Source: Gnetum montanum
Taxonomy: Eukaryota > Streptophyta > Gnetopsida > Gnetales > Gnetaceae
Assembly (NCBI GenBank): GCA_015680685.1
Contig: MNCI01021399.1
Coordinates: 1,110,149-1,174,148 of the forward strand
DNA: 64,000 nucleotides
Direction: 5' to 3'
Shown here one piece after another: positions 1 to 11,960 of the stretch (positions within the stretch are counted from its first letter, which is position 1; each line of letters begins with the position of its first letter). A program made the position numbers and the translations under genes. The notes under the pieces were generated by a model, which did no database searches, was not told the origin of the DNA, and worked only from the letters and a program-made list of their open reading frames with translations.

Positions 1-120
1 CTTGTGGCGTTAAGGCATTTAGTCTGCGGAGCTCGATCGGATCATGCGTGTACGCTCGTATTCGTATGGTTGAGTGTAGGGGTACCTTGCCACTCATCAC
101 TAGTTAATGGTGAAATAGCC
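1..120. repeat. Dispersed repeat, inverted relative to a segment near 26745-26830
   Basis: About 90 bp here resemble the reverse complement of the segment near 26745-26830. Both contain GTGTAGGGGTACCT flanked by related sequence (GGATCATgc/ac on one side). The match ends near 115. I cannot tell which repeat family this is, because the window starts inside it. It could be an LTR end or another dispersed repeat. Confidence 0.5.
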
Positions 121-2125
121 ATAGCAAAAACTCTAGGAAAGCTAGTTAAAATTTGCTGAAAATTTCAAAAATGAATGTTCACAACTGAAACCACAACATG
201 TGAAAAACCTTGTAAATACTTAAACATAACCATGAGAACACAACACCAACACAAAAATTGCCTATATAGATATAGAGGTTTGTAGTTTTCATACCCAAAA
301 CTATAACTATAAAGAACAAGTTTACACTAAACTAAAAATGATAGATTAGAGCTAAATTTTTTTTTCTAAAAATGGAAATTTTTTTGGCATCAAAATTCAA
401 TAGAATTAGGTAACTACACTAGGGTTCCAAGCCTAGAAAAAATTCTAAACCACCAACTAGATCCATTACAACACTCAACTAATAATTTCACAACAACCAA
501 AAACTATAGAAAATGGCTATAGGAAATGAACCATAAAAAATATCAAAAAGCTTTTAGCTTAGCTGAAACCTCTTACAAACCCTTCCTAACATCCTAAGGC
601 ATCCTTAGAATTATGGGATGTTGGCTGGAAAAAGTTTCTAAAGTTCCAACATTTTCCATCTTCACAAGGGTAAATTGTAATAACCAAAAAATAATACTTT
701 GACACCAATTCACTTAAAAATTCATTAAAAATCAACCACATTACCAAATTTATTGATTCTACCACCATTAGAATGCTTAAATCATAAGCTAAATATCCAA
801 AACTAGAAAAAATAAAAATCACTAGCCATATGTGTAGAAAACATTGTCAAAATGACATGAGCTTAGTCGTAATAACAAAACCTGATTTCATGTAAGTTTA
901 GGAAAAAATTCATAAAAACTTAATTACACATCCAAATTCAATGATTCCATAACTATTGAAATCCTTAAACAAAATAATACAAACCCACAACAATAAAACT
1001 AAAAAATTGTTAACTATTCTAAAGAAAACAACATGAAATTACCATCTAAAACAAAAAGCCAAAACAAAAAACGTAGTCTACATTGCCATATGGAAAAATT
1101 TGTAATGAATTAATTATAAGCAAAACTTATGTGGTTAAAAACTGAACTCTACCATTAAAAGTAGTACTACAACCCTATGACCTCAAAAATTAGAAAATCT
1201 AAACTATTTGAATAGAAAAAAAAAATCAAAAATGGTGTTGCTTTCTTGACCCAAGACCCTCAAATCTACCTAGAAAATGCAAAAATAAATTTTTCATTTG
1301 ATACACACCAATCCCATAATCAAGAAAAATGCAAAAAAACCCATAGAAATTGTCTAGATGTATTGTAGGAGTTTTTCAAAATTCAAAAATAACCCACACA
1401 CAAACTAGCATGACCAAAAATTCTTAGGATTCTAATGAAATTTTGCAAGAAAAGGCTACACTGTGTGTGCTTAGGTGTCATGGTGGTGTAGCTTTTAGCT
1501 ATTATAGGATGTGGTCGACTAGAGAAGCCTTAGATAGTAGTGTTTACCTCCTCCAAGACTAGTTTCTTAGTGATAGAATGTCTACTCTTCAACATGGTGG
1601 CAGAAACTAGCTTAGAAATAGTAAAATCCTTAGGTTCTAAAGCCTTCCAAACTAACTATGCAAGCCTCCTAGGTAGGGAAAGCTCAACTACACTAGGGAT
1701 GGAAGTTGTAGGTGCTAAAGCAAGTGTAGAGCTCTTATCCAAGGCGCTAAAGCTTGAGAATGTTAAGCAAACAATGATTTTTGTAAAGTTGTTTTTTGAA
1801 AACCCATTTCAAACTTATATACCTCCTTGACCTAGTTTTCCAAAACACTCTTCCAATTCTCATTCAACTCAATTATCAAAATTGGAAAGTGTAAATACAT
1901 TGGGTGAGTGGGAAACTAATGCATTGAAAAATTTAAATTTAAGATGGGCTAGATGACTATACTAGGTTCAAGCACCTACAAGCCTTGAAATGAATTACAC
2001 GACCTAATTACTGCCAAAAAAAAACCTCCTAATCATCCATCCATGCCATAAAACCTTATCCTCAAAATAGAAAACTTGGTGTTGACATTTATGGAAATTG
2101 GGCAATGAGGTAGGTAGAAACTAAT
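121..2125. other. AT-rich sequence without a recognisable gene
   Basis: The stretch is A-rich on the plus strand with only short chance ORFs. The longest (1540-1830) has no recognisable domain. Scattered words such as CAACTACACTAGGG hint that the degenerate array further right may begin here in worn form. No RNA gene, LTR end or protein match was seen. Confidence 0.5.
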
Positions 2126-2129
2126 TCTA

Positions 2130-4150
2130 AAACTTGCCATTTGTGGCAACTACATTGACCAGTAGCCTAACTATGCTAGTTAGCATAGTCACCAATAGGA
2201 AGAGGTTTCCAAGCATCAACCAAAATCCCAATTGACTCCAAAATGGTAACTCCACACACCAAACCCTAACCAGTACCTTTGGAAGATCTAAAATTTCATA
2301 AAACCTATTAAAATCTGACAAAATTTAATCTTCATGCATGATTACACTAGGGGAATCTTCAACTACATTAGCCAATGTAGTCACTAGTAGTTGAGCAAGA
2401 AATAAATATTAATTACCAAACATAGCCTTTGAATTGATAAATTGTGGAATTAATTTCACTCTAGAACCTTCGGTAGCCTAGAAATAGTAAACAACTTATC
2501 TAAAACTAGTTAAATCCCATTCCTCACTACAGACTATGCTAAAGATGAACCTAACTATGATAGCTAGTGTAGTCCCAATGTAGTTAGATCAAGGTAGATT
2601 AATAAAACCAAGAAATAACCTCCAGATTACCCTATTTTCACCTTTGCACTCCTCTGCGACCTCTGGTGACCTTCCATCAACAAACTATGAAGTGAAAACA
2701 AGTCAAATTTCATTTTTATTATGTAAGTATGCTAGGGAGGCTTGTGACTATGCTATCCAATATAGTCCTAGCATAGTCACACTCCCAAAACATCAAAATG
2801 AAGTTCCAACTTGTGAAATCAACTTACGGAAACACCAAACTAATCCCAAAACACACCTGGAGATCTCAAAGATCTATAAACCCTACAATCTTTATCAAAA
2901 ATGATCAAAACCCATCATACATCCTGCATCCATACTATGAATATTCTAGGCAATGTAGTCTAGTGGTGTTTAATCATTATGAAATCACATTGACCATTAC
3001 AAGTGAAAATTTCAATTCTAAAACCCTAGTTTTTGACACTGGTGATCTTGGAACTTGAAAACCCAATTGATCAGCCATAGAATTACACCAAAATTCAAAT
3101 TTCATGTTGTGACAAGGCTGGAGCAAACCTTGACTATGTTGGCTCTTGTAGTCCTAGTGATGTCATTGTCTAAGGTTGGTTCGACTAGTGATTTAACACT
3201 TAAAATAGTTCAAAACAAAACTTGAAAACTCATAGCCTTGTCTAGATTTACCAAATTGTAAATTCACTTCATTTTAACTCTAAAACACTAGATTCATCTC
3301 AACTACACTAAGGATAGGTTTAACTGCACTATCTAGCATAGTCATAGTAGGAAATGGTTATTGCAAAGTCTAAATAGCCTTCAAAATTAGCTAGATTGAT
3401 TTAGAACACTAGAAGGAAGCATCAATAATCCTTAGAATCCATGAAACATGTTAATTGATCATATAAGCCAACAAAAAGACCATATTTCATGTGAGTATGC
3501 TGACGTAGACCTATGACTACACTGAATAGCATAGTCCCAATGTTGTCCATGATCCAAGGTGTTTTGACCATTACAATAGTTCTCAGAATAGTTAAAAACA
3601 TGATGTCAGAAGCCTAGAACCCTGAAATCCTAAAGCTAGTTGCAGTTTGACTTGTTTTAACCATGGAAAACCTAGATTTTGGCCTTCCTACATTGAAGTG
3701 ACCCTCAACTCTACTAGCCAACGTAGTCATGAGGTGCTAATACAAGATTCCACTTCTAGTAGCATTTTTTGGCCTACAAATGACTAATTCTACTCTTCTA
3801 AAGCCCTACACTACCCTAGGAATTTTTTAGAATACCAATACCAACTATAAAGCCTCCTAAACCTAGTAACTATGCTAGCGATGGCCTTGACTATGTTGGC
3901 TAGCATAGTCACTAGTGTTGGCCACATTTCTAGATTCTAAAAGATGAAAAAAAATTCCAAATGCATTAATCTTCAATCTCAATCTACAGCGTTGACCATA
4001 CTAATCATTAGGAACTCAAAACTAGCCATGCTAAATCTAGAAATCCACTTATTGATGCTAAAGATGTTGGGGCCTTATGTGACTATGTTGGCCAGTGTAG
4101 TCACTAGTAGAGCCCAGTGTAGTCACACCAAAATATGTTAGTTTTACTTT
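2130..4150. repeat. Degenerate tandem array, period about 190 bp, with CTATG/CATAG inverted words
   Basis: A partly palindromic word of the form GACTATG-ttggctag-CATAGTC recurs near 2150, 2360, 2530, 2740, 2935, 3130, 3300, 3505, 3705, 3870 and 4080, about every 190 bp. The sequence between words is diverged. The words match those in the LTR of element E (8700-8840). The period is like that of the repeats in the LTRs of element D (about 191 bp). I read it as an expanded U3-type or spacer array upstream of E pol. Exact unit borders were not determined. Confidence 0.6.
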
Positions 4151-4249
4151 AAAATAGCTCCAAAATGACCCCCACCATCTGTCCAAACTCTCTTAATATC
4201 CTTATAGATGTCTACTACGATCCACTAAGCCTAAAACAAGCAAAATCAA

Positions 4250-4840
4250 TCTTTTTTAATCAATGTTAACCTTCTTTGACCACATGTACTCCACTGTGAC
4301 TGATTTGACCTTGTTTCATGGTGTTTTGACTTATTTTTAATGCATTGTTGACCTTTATTACCATCAGTTTATCTCATTCAATTTCTACATAACTCCAATT
4401 TCACTATATCTACCTTTTTCTCTCTATTATGGCCTCTATTGACCTTTGTTTAGCCTTTGACTAGTGTTAGGTGATAAGGTTTGACCATCCTTAACCATCA
4501 TTTGACATAGTGTAACCATGGCCTGCCAAGGCCTTAAATTAGTAACATGGCCTATTAAGGCCTAAAACTAGCAAATGTATAATCATAGTTGACCATGTTT
4601 GACCTTAAGTTTTCTACTTTCATTGTGCTTCATCTTGTTTTTACCCTTGTTTGATATTTATTTGACCTTCTATGGCCTTTGTTCCATCCTATTTGTCTTC
4701 ACTTACCTCTTATAGCCTTGGTTGATCTTGCTTGTATCTTGTTTGACCTTGAACTAGCATGTTCTTGCATAGTTACTAAGATTTTTTACATCATTTTGAC
4801 ATTATTTATTCATCTTTACCCAAGTGCCACTTAATGCTTG
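4250..4840. repeat. TTGACC/GACCTT-rich spacer before E pol
   Basis: Short words such as TTTGACCTT and GTTGACCAT recur many times. They resemble the GACCTTAAAC words, seen in the sense direction, that border pol in elements A and C. This suggests a worn copy of the same spacer immediately upstream of pol. TTGACC is also the core of the plant W-box, but repeat decay is the simpler explanation for their number. Confidence 0.4.
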
Positions 4841-4879
4841 TATGGTTGATATGTAGGATTGGAGTATGGACACCTAGAA

Positions 4880-6290
4880 ACAAATCAATTTAGCATTGAA
4901 CTTAAGGAAACCTCATGGTGATGTTAAATGATGTATCGACCTTAATTACCTAGATCTTGAGCCTTAGAGTCTTGTTGATCACATAGCCTCAATTAAGATA
5001 TCTCTAGAGTGGCCTCAAAACCTAATCAAAACCGTTGTCCTTGAGGCTAGAGATTCCCTAGTTGACGTTCCTATCATGACACCTAAATAAGGGTAGTCCC
5101 TAAAAAAAATGGGAGCATACTTATTTGCATATATTTTTGAGACCTAAATAAGGAAACCATTAAGGATGCTTTTCATTTTTCTAATATTGAACAACTTATT
5201 GATACTACAGCTAGGCATGCCTTATTATCATTCATGGATGGGTTATTAGGATACAACCAAATTAGAATTAACCCAAAACATCAACTTAGTATGATATTCA
5301 TCATCCCTTGAGGTACCTTGTGTTATACCATGATGCCCTTTAGCCTAAAGAATGTAGGAGAAACCCACCAAGGGGCTATGACATATATCTTTAGCAACTA
5401 TATGCTAGGGCTACTTAACAATTAAGTAGATAATATAGATGTTAAATCCAAAAATGGTTAATAACCATGTGCATGACCTTGACCTTGTACATAAATGATG
5501 CCTCAAATATGAGCTTAGGATTAACCCTAAGAAGTGTGTCTTTGGCATCAAGACCAGTAAGATGCTTCGCTTTGTAGTATCCGAAGTGGGAATACGTGTC
5601 AATCTTGATAAGGTTAAGGTCATATCCAACTTGGTAGCATCAATTAGCCTTAAAGAGCTTTGGGGATTTCAAGGTAGATTATAATTTATTCATAGGTTTA
5701 TCATTAGGTTTATGGATAAGTTACAGCCCATGCAACACTTGCTTAAGAAAAAAGTTCACTATGAGTGGATGGATTAATGCCAAGAAGCCTTTCAAAACCT
5801 TAATCAGGTGTTAGCACAACTACCAATGGTCTATTCACTATAAGAGGATAAGTATTTTTACATCTACCTTGCTATATCTAATACGTTTATTACCTCTCTA
5901 CTTTATTAAAAACAATATGATGGAGTAAAGCTACTTGTATACTACCTAAACCATGCACTAGTTGCCTATGAGACCCAATACACTAAGGTGAAGAAGTATT
6001 GTCTGGTCCTAGTCTTCTCACTAAAGAAGTGATGATACTACCACTTTACAAGCCAAGTAAATGTCATTTTCAAGGACAACTTGCTTAGAGCCATTACAAC
6101 CAACATTTACAAAAGTAGCAAGATAGCTCAATGAAAAGCCATAACAACTAAGTTTGACCTTCATTACATCTTTCAAGCCTCAATAAAAGGCCAAGATATA
6201 TTAATACAACTTATTTCTTTATTAGTAGACCATGCAACTATAGACCCTAAATTTTCTAACAAACACATTAACATTATTAGCAATGTATCT
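4880..6290 (+). pseudogene. pol: Element E: pol pseudogene, N-terminal region and reverse transcriptase
   Basis: Translated in pieces, this stretch follows the pol proteins of elements A and C further right. An N-terminal part (IASIKISLEWPQNLI, then VVLEARD) matches the region after their pol start. A reverse transcriptase palm region follows: LLGYNQIRINPKHQL, then YTMMPFSLKNVGETHQGAM. The catalytic YVDD block has become stop-VDN near 5425. The later RT/connection part (LRINPKKCVFGIKT, MLRFVVSEVGIRV, MQHLLKK) is readable to about 5760. The first RT motifs appear deleted near 5090-5170, and many stops are present, so this copy cannot be functional. Assignment to a Ty3/gypsy (Tat/Ogre-like) pol rests on the order RT, RNase H, integrase and on the motifs. 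Confidence 0.8.
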
Positions 6291-6620
6291 AAGGCTATGA
6301 GGTGGTCATGCACTTTGATGGTGCTTCAACAACCCATGGGGCTAATGCCACTACCATTATGATGTTCCCATCTAGTGAGATCCAACCCTTCACTCATCAT
6401 TTTAAATTCTCATGTACCAATAATGTAGCATAGTATGAGATTTTGATTAGAGTTATGATGGTAGATTGTGACCTAGGAATTAAATGCTTAATGATCAAAG
6501 GTGATTCACAACTTGTGGTCAACCAAATAACCAAATTTTATGCATGTAAAGCCTAAAATTTGTAACTCTATTGTGATCTAGGTAAGAAACTAATACAAAA
6601 ATTCACAAACATTAATATCC
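6291..6620 (+). pseudogene. pol: Element E: RNase H domain remnant
   Basis: The frame reads VVMHFDGASTTHGANA, then CTNNVA-stop-YEIL, then KGDSQLVVNQITKFYACKA. The first catalytic Asp (HFDGAS) and the GDSQLVV block typical of retrotransposon RNase H are still recognisable, but a stop lies between them. It sits between RT and integrase as expected. Element C has the same domain with LHFDSTST and RDSQLVV, so E keeps the better-preserved RNase H motif although its RT is worse. Confidence 0.75.
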
Positions 6621-6959
6621 AACATGTATTCTAAACTAAGAATACACTAGCTAATGCCATTGTAACCTTAGCTCTTAGCATGATGCCTAATGTATTTAGC
6701 AAATTGCCTTCCTTAACTTTGGACTATGCTATTCCCATCATGTAGAACACTAAGTATACCTTTGTAGCCTCCATGAGTACTACCCTTTGAAGGGAATGAT
6801 ATGATGATATCAAATTTTACCTTATGCATTGTGAATCTCCACAAGGCTTAACTACTTCTCAAAAGGATGTCATGTGTAAATGGTCAAAACAATATTTCAT
6901 CGTAGTTGATAACACATTATGTCAATGGTCTTATGATGGCATATTGTTATGATGCTTAG

Positions 6960-8030
6960 GCAAAGCTAAAGCTCACATAGTCCTTGAGCAAGTCCATGAG
7001 GCTACATGTGGAGGACATATAGGACCTAGAGCCATGACTTCTAAGATTAGATGATTAGGCTATTACTAGCCCTATATGGAAAACAATTATCTACAAAAGG
7101 TTAAAACTTGAAACACTTGTCAATGGCATAGCAACCTAATCCATGTATCATCAATTGAGTTACAGATCACTTAGATCACCTAGCCATTCCAATGGTGAGG
7201 ATTGAATATCATTGGATCTAAAATGTCTAAGTCTTTTGTAGGGCATAGCTTCATCATCACCACAACTGAATACTTTACAAAGTGGTTTGAAGTTATTTCC
7301 TTAAGAAACACAACATCTCAACAAGCCTATAGCTTTATACTCAATAACATAGTAGCCCTTTCTAGTGTACCCATCACCATAGTCACCAATAATGGATCAT
7401 AGTTTAGTAGCCAATAAATGAAAAAAGAATTTCACAACCTAAGCATTAAGCATTCCTTTTCATCACCATACTACTCGTAAGCCAATGAACAAGTTGAACC
7501 TAGCAAGAAGGCCATCATGAACTTTCTTAAAAAGATGCTAAACAATAGTAAATGTAAGTGGCATGAGTAGCTTGTCCATGAACTTTGGTCCTATCAAACA
7601 ACAACTATTGTAACCCTATATAGCCTAGGTTATGGTTCTAATCTATTTTGCCTCTTGAATTGCAGGTTTCATTTCTTCATGTAGATCTATCAAACTTCAT
7701 CAATGATGAATAGAATAAGAAGCTACAAACCATGGATTTGGACTCCATGGAGGAGAAATAGGTGCAAAATCTTTCTCACATCGATCAATACCAAGGGAAG
7801 CATAACCAATAGCACCACCATAACCTAAACAAGTGAAAGATCAAGAAGAAAGACTTGGTCCTCAAGTTTGTCCATGAGCATGCAGGAATATTCTCAACCA
7901 ACTAAGAAGGTTCTTTCTTGATCAACAAGGCCTATGGCAATGAAGCCTTCTAAATAGCATACATGGATGGAAATCAGTTGGCTAATCTCATTAGTCATTT
8001 TTATCTAAAGCCTTATTGTATCCAATACAT
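6960..8030 (+). pseudogene. pol: Element E: integrase remnant
   Basis: A zinc-binding start (VHEATCGGHIGPRAM) is followed by the core: GLNIIG, then TTEYFTKWFEVISLR, TIVTNNGS, and AN-EQVEPSKKA. In active relatives the first two catalytic residues are Asp in GLDxIG and VxDNG. Both are Asn here, each explained by one G-to-A change (GAT or GAC to AAT or AAC). The Glu of the third position appears kept. The C-terminal end reads LANLISHFYLKPYC, matching the C-terminus of C integrase (NLMNHSYLKLYY). Multiple stops make it a pseudogene. Confidence 0.8.
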
Positions 8031-8263
8031 ATTCTTGCCATGAACCAACATCAACATCCACAACCACAATGACCAACAACAGACAAGCTAGCACTCTCTT
8101 TCTCTATCTCTTTTTGCATGAAAATTAAACTAAAAAACTTTGTAACATCTATAATGGAATTTGTAAATCCCTTTTGGGTGTAACCAAATGTAGCCTTTGA
8201 TGATGAGCTTGTAGTGGTGTTTTTTGTTCTTTGTTGATGTCTCTTAGGTCAATTCTCCAAACA

Positions 8264-8281
8264 TCGACAAAGATGAACCTA
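8264..8281 (+). other. Element E: candidate polypurine tract
   Basis: The run CGACAAAGATGAACCTA directly precedes the LTR start TGAAACACC. The equivalent place in element D reads CAACAAAGAGGGGCCAA before TGAAACACC, and the upstream sequence (TCTTaGGTCAATTC) is also shared. The E tract is purine-rich but interrupted. Confidence 0.6.
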
Positions 8282-9732
8282 TGAAACACCACTTAGAAAG
8301 CACATGTGGTAGCCTATAACCTTCACCACCTAACTTAAGGTAAGATTTCATTATAAATGTGAGATTAGTAGTCCATGAGCTACTATCTTACACAATTTAA
8401 CTTGTTGTAGCTGAAAAATGCCTTATAAGTTATTGTTGCTTTACTTTCCAAGTGGAAAAAGTGACGTTATGTATATATACGGGCTTGGGAAGGTCAGAAG
8501 TACCTTGGGGGCTATTAAATTTGGCATTTTCATGGGTTTTTGTAGAGGTACAACCTCAACTACACTAAGACCATCCACCCCCAACATAGATGGTGTTGGG
8601 TTTTCACTTTCCAACAACAACACTCATTGTATTCACCACGAAACCTAGTGTAGCTACCAGACCAATGTTGGTATTGTTGGATTTCCATTTTGCCAGCATT
8701 GGCCAACATAGTCATAACATCTTCCAAGTGGTAGCAACATAGTCATCATGCTTTCAGCATACTTCAACAACACCCAATGTAGTCTCCAAGGCTAGCATAG
8801 TCAAGGTGAAGGCCAACATAGTCACAAAATTATGTTTACTATTTTTAGTAAACAATTGGGATTTAGTAACCTAGGTGCATCAAAACTTACCATAAATTGT
8901 CAAGTATGCTGGAAATTATAGTCGTTATGCCTATAATCAATCTATCAACAATCATGGTAGTAATTTAAAGCATTAAATCAGGAACCCAAAGCCTATAAAA
9001 CATAAGGTTGAACACCTTATTGAGGTTCCAATAATAATTCATTTGCAAGGTCCCAAATTTTTTAGCAATGCCGAATTAATTCATTGTAACAATCATTTTC
9101 AAGGTTTGCAACTTTTGTTTCCTACATTTTTAGTAGTTTCCAACATTTTTTCTATAACCAAGAAATCAATAGCCTTTTGCAACTTTAAAAGCTTGAATTT
9201 CATTGGGTGTTTGTGCTAGGCACTAAGACTCTCAATGTAGTCTCATTAGAATAAACAATCTTATACCACTATTACCACCAGCCATAGCCAAAGTTGAAAA
9301 TATGAATAGAACATCAACAAGGAGTTACAAAAGATTGGAACTGGAAAGTACCTAGATTGTGGAGATCAACCACAGAATACACCCTGCTATCTCTAGTAGC
9401 CTTCAAGCTTCAATCAAGCAAACTTCTTGTGCTTTGGGCATCCATCTCTACTCTCTGAACTTTTTCACTTTCATTTTATAAAGTTTTCAATTCATTTGTA
9501 GTGTATATTTTACTTAAATTTAAATTGAGTGATATTTTTTTCTTGTTCAAATTTGCAATTTCATTTTTGTTTTTATCTCTATTTACACTTCATAAGTCCC
9601 TGGGTGATTAATAAGACCATCCAAGGCACCTTGAAATCCCATTTTTTGAGGCCCTTGGGGGTTCAAGGTTAAAACTAGCAACAATCCTAGGATGTACTAG
9701 TTTTCTAGTGATCAAATTTTCTAGGTGCTACA
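8282..9732 (+). repeat. Element E: 3' LTR
   Basis: It begins TGAAACACCAC right after the polypurine tract and ends near GGTGCTACA. Element D starts with the same TGAAACACCAC and element F with TGAAACACTG. A TATA-like CCTATAAAAC lies at 8992-9001. About 600 bp later (9594) comes the AAGTCCCTG-GTGATTAATAAGACC block that is shared with the U5 of D, F and A. CTATG/CATAG inverted words occur at 8700-8840 in the U3 part. The 5' LTR of E was not found in the window, so no target duplication can be tested. Confidence 0.7.
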
Positions 9733-9814
9733 CTTAGGATTGAAGGTTAAGCGATTGCACCTAGGATTTTTAGATTTTCCAATGACCAAATTTTCTAGGT
9801 ACTATCATTACTCA
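9733..9814. other. Short junction between E and G
   Basis: About 80 bp contain a second copy of the last 30 bp of the E LTR (TTTCTAGTGATCAAATTTTC, then a variant near 9778). It may be slippage at the LTR end or a remnant of another LTR end. Confidence 0.4.
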
Positions 9815-10179
9815 TGTTTTACTTTTAATGGAAGCATGCTCTAAAATAAGTGTTTTCTTGCCATGTCACTAGAAAGACAAGTTACCCATGCTTGCAAGTA
9901 GGCTATTTCTAGGGATCTCATAGGTCTCTTGAAATAGTTCCATTATGTGACAGGAAATACATGTTACCCATGCTTGAAGATACCCATGTAATTGATGATC
10001 AAGTTTCTTAAAAAATTCTTAATGTATAAGTAATTAAAAAATAAAAAATAATTTCTTATACTATTTTAATAAGTAGTGATGTTTTCATATGGTCGTGATG
10101 GTCCTATGATTGTAAGTTTAAGGATGATACACGGTGATGTTACTAGAAAAGGTATGGACTTGATCTAAAACCTAGACTG
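9815..10179 (+). repeat. Element G: left LTR-like copy, partial
   Basis: This segment aligns by eye with 26050-26520 over most of its length. Shared parts are CTCTAAAATAAGTGTT, TGTCACTAGAAAGA, GTTACCCATGCTTG, and a 3' part ending GGTATGGACTTG. It lacks about 140 bp present in the right copy. I interpret the pair as the LTRs of a plus-strand element spanning to about 26530. The left outer edge is uncertain, and the right edge runs into an ambiguous base at 10180. Confidence 0.55.
10037..10179 (+). repeat. Left arm of a perfect 143-bp inverted repeat
   Basis: The reverse complement of 10037-10179 is identical, base for base, to 10711-10853. Each arm is bounded on its right by an ambiguous base (n at 10180 and 10854). 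Perfect identity beside ambiguous bases, in otherwise decayed repeats, suggests an assembly join rather than an old biological repeat. Confidence 0.9.
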
Positions 10180-10710
10180 NTGGATCAAATGAGAGTTAAA
10201 AAGATGATCTAAAGATGAGAATAGTATCAATGAAGTTCTAGTAATGATTTATGGACATTGTAGAGCTTGAACATTAAGGATACAAATTTAACACTTTGAT
10301 GAAATGCATGAGAAGATGATTGAAAAGGAAGGATGCATTCAATTGGAATCTATAGTTCAATGATTTAGACATGTGAATGTGATATATAGAATAGATTTCT
10401 AAAATTTATATAAGTAGGTCCTTTGCAAAGTAGGCTAATGTCCTTAATGCCCTTGTGTAACCATCCCATAAGGTGTCCATAGGCACATTGGAAATTGAAT
10501 ATTAATCTAGTCTATATGTCACATCCATATAATAGTTGTCTTCAAAATCTTGTACTACAGTAAACTAAAATAATTACTCAAGCAATTACATGGAGTATTA
10601 AGGTGGATAATAGAATAAGAAGGAACTAATAAAAAAGAAACATAAGATGCTTTATGATATTTAGAATAGGTTCTTATATCAATTGTAATTAAAATAACCA
10701 TCATATATAT

Positions 10711-10853
10711 CAGTCTAGGTTTTAGATCAAGTCCATACCTTTTCTAGTAACATCACCGTGTATCATCCTTAAACTTACAATCATAGGACCATCACGACCA
10801 TATGAAAACATCACTACTTATTAAAATAGTATAAGAAATTATTTTTTATTTTT
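10711..10853 (-). repeat. Right arm of the perfect 143-bp inverted repeat
   Basis: This is the exact reverse complement of 10037-10179, followed by the ambiguous base at 10854. The 530 bp between the arms (10181-10710) show no coding potential. If the arms mark an assembly error, the orientation of the loop is not to be trusted. Confidence 0.9.
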
Positions 10854-11229
10854 NATTATAAAGGCTATAGTCACTTAATAAAGTTAAGGTTATAATTTTT
10901 TTGAAATAAAGTTAACTAATGAGCAATCAAAGAATATCTATGCTTGTGCATATATAAATAAAGCTAATCAGTGATCATCTGTATGATTGTAGATGGCTCC
11001 AAAGTGAGTTTCTCAAGTAAGTGGTTCTACATAGATAAGGGAGAAATGCCTATGGAGAGGGAAAGAATAGTAACAACAACAATAATAAGTAGAGTAGGTA
11101 GTAGAAGTAACCAATGCAATTGGACTACTGATGCATTCACATGGTAGAGATAAGATAGTCTAAGCAAGATTGATTGCCTAGGCCTAAACCAAATCTAGAA
11201 GTCACACTTACAAAAGTATTCCTAGAGAA

Positions 11230-11960
11230 GGTTCACAACAAGAAATTCCAACTCATGGTCCTCAAAGAATCAAAATTTTGACCATTCTTGGAATTTTATT
11301 CTAAGGAGATTTGAAAATAGTTATAGGTATCTCATCTTTGGTCCACCATTTACACTAGTGAGGAATGTTAATTTTATAAGACTTTTCTCTTTTGGAACAA
11401 TCACCTAGGAGATTCCACTATCAAAATCAAGGACATAACTATTTCATACTTGGTGGAGTCCATAGTGGAGGCCTTGGGATTACTTAATGTAAGATCAATG
11501 TTGGTAGAGGTTTTAACCAAAATGAAGGTAAAGATGAGGAAAGAGTAGACTCAATGATGCTATGGAGTAAACCACAAGAAGTATGGTGTCTTGAAAAAAG
11601 AAAAAGGAATATAGTTCAAGATCAAGGTCTACCATCTAAACCCAATGGTAGGATTGAACAAAATCATACTCTTCTCTCCCTAAGCATGAATGATTCTAAG
11701 TAATAAATTCCCTTTCAACCTACCCTAATTAATCTTCCTTAAGGTTGAGAAGAGGTTCAAGGAGAAAGAGAAGGATAGGAAGATACTTCCTCTTCCATTC
11801 CTTATTAGAAAACTATGCAAAAGAGTGGGGATAGTCTACTACTAAAATGATATGCTCTGCAAGGCTCATCATATCATGAAATAAGATGATGAAGGAGAAT
11901 ATGTCCTTTAAATTCCAAAATAAAGAAGCACTACGATTGTTACCACTAGTCTAAAAAATA
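11230..11960 (+). pseudogene. Element G: plant-transposon-like ORF remnant, copy 1
   Basis: The plus-strand translation reads GDSTIKIKDITISYLVESIV, then RFKEKEKDRK and LPLPFLIRKLCKRVGI. The pattern 'basic region, then LPFPxLIxKLC' is like the putative plant transposon protein domain seen in additional ORFs of Athila/Ogre-type elements; this family assignment is from memory of the motif. A second copy lies at about 14600-14830. Stops and frame changes are frequent. It may be an extra ORF upstream of gag in element G. Confidence 0.45.
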
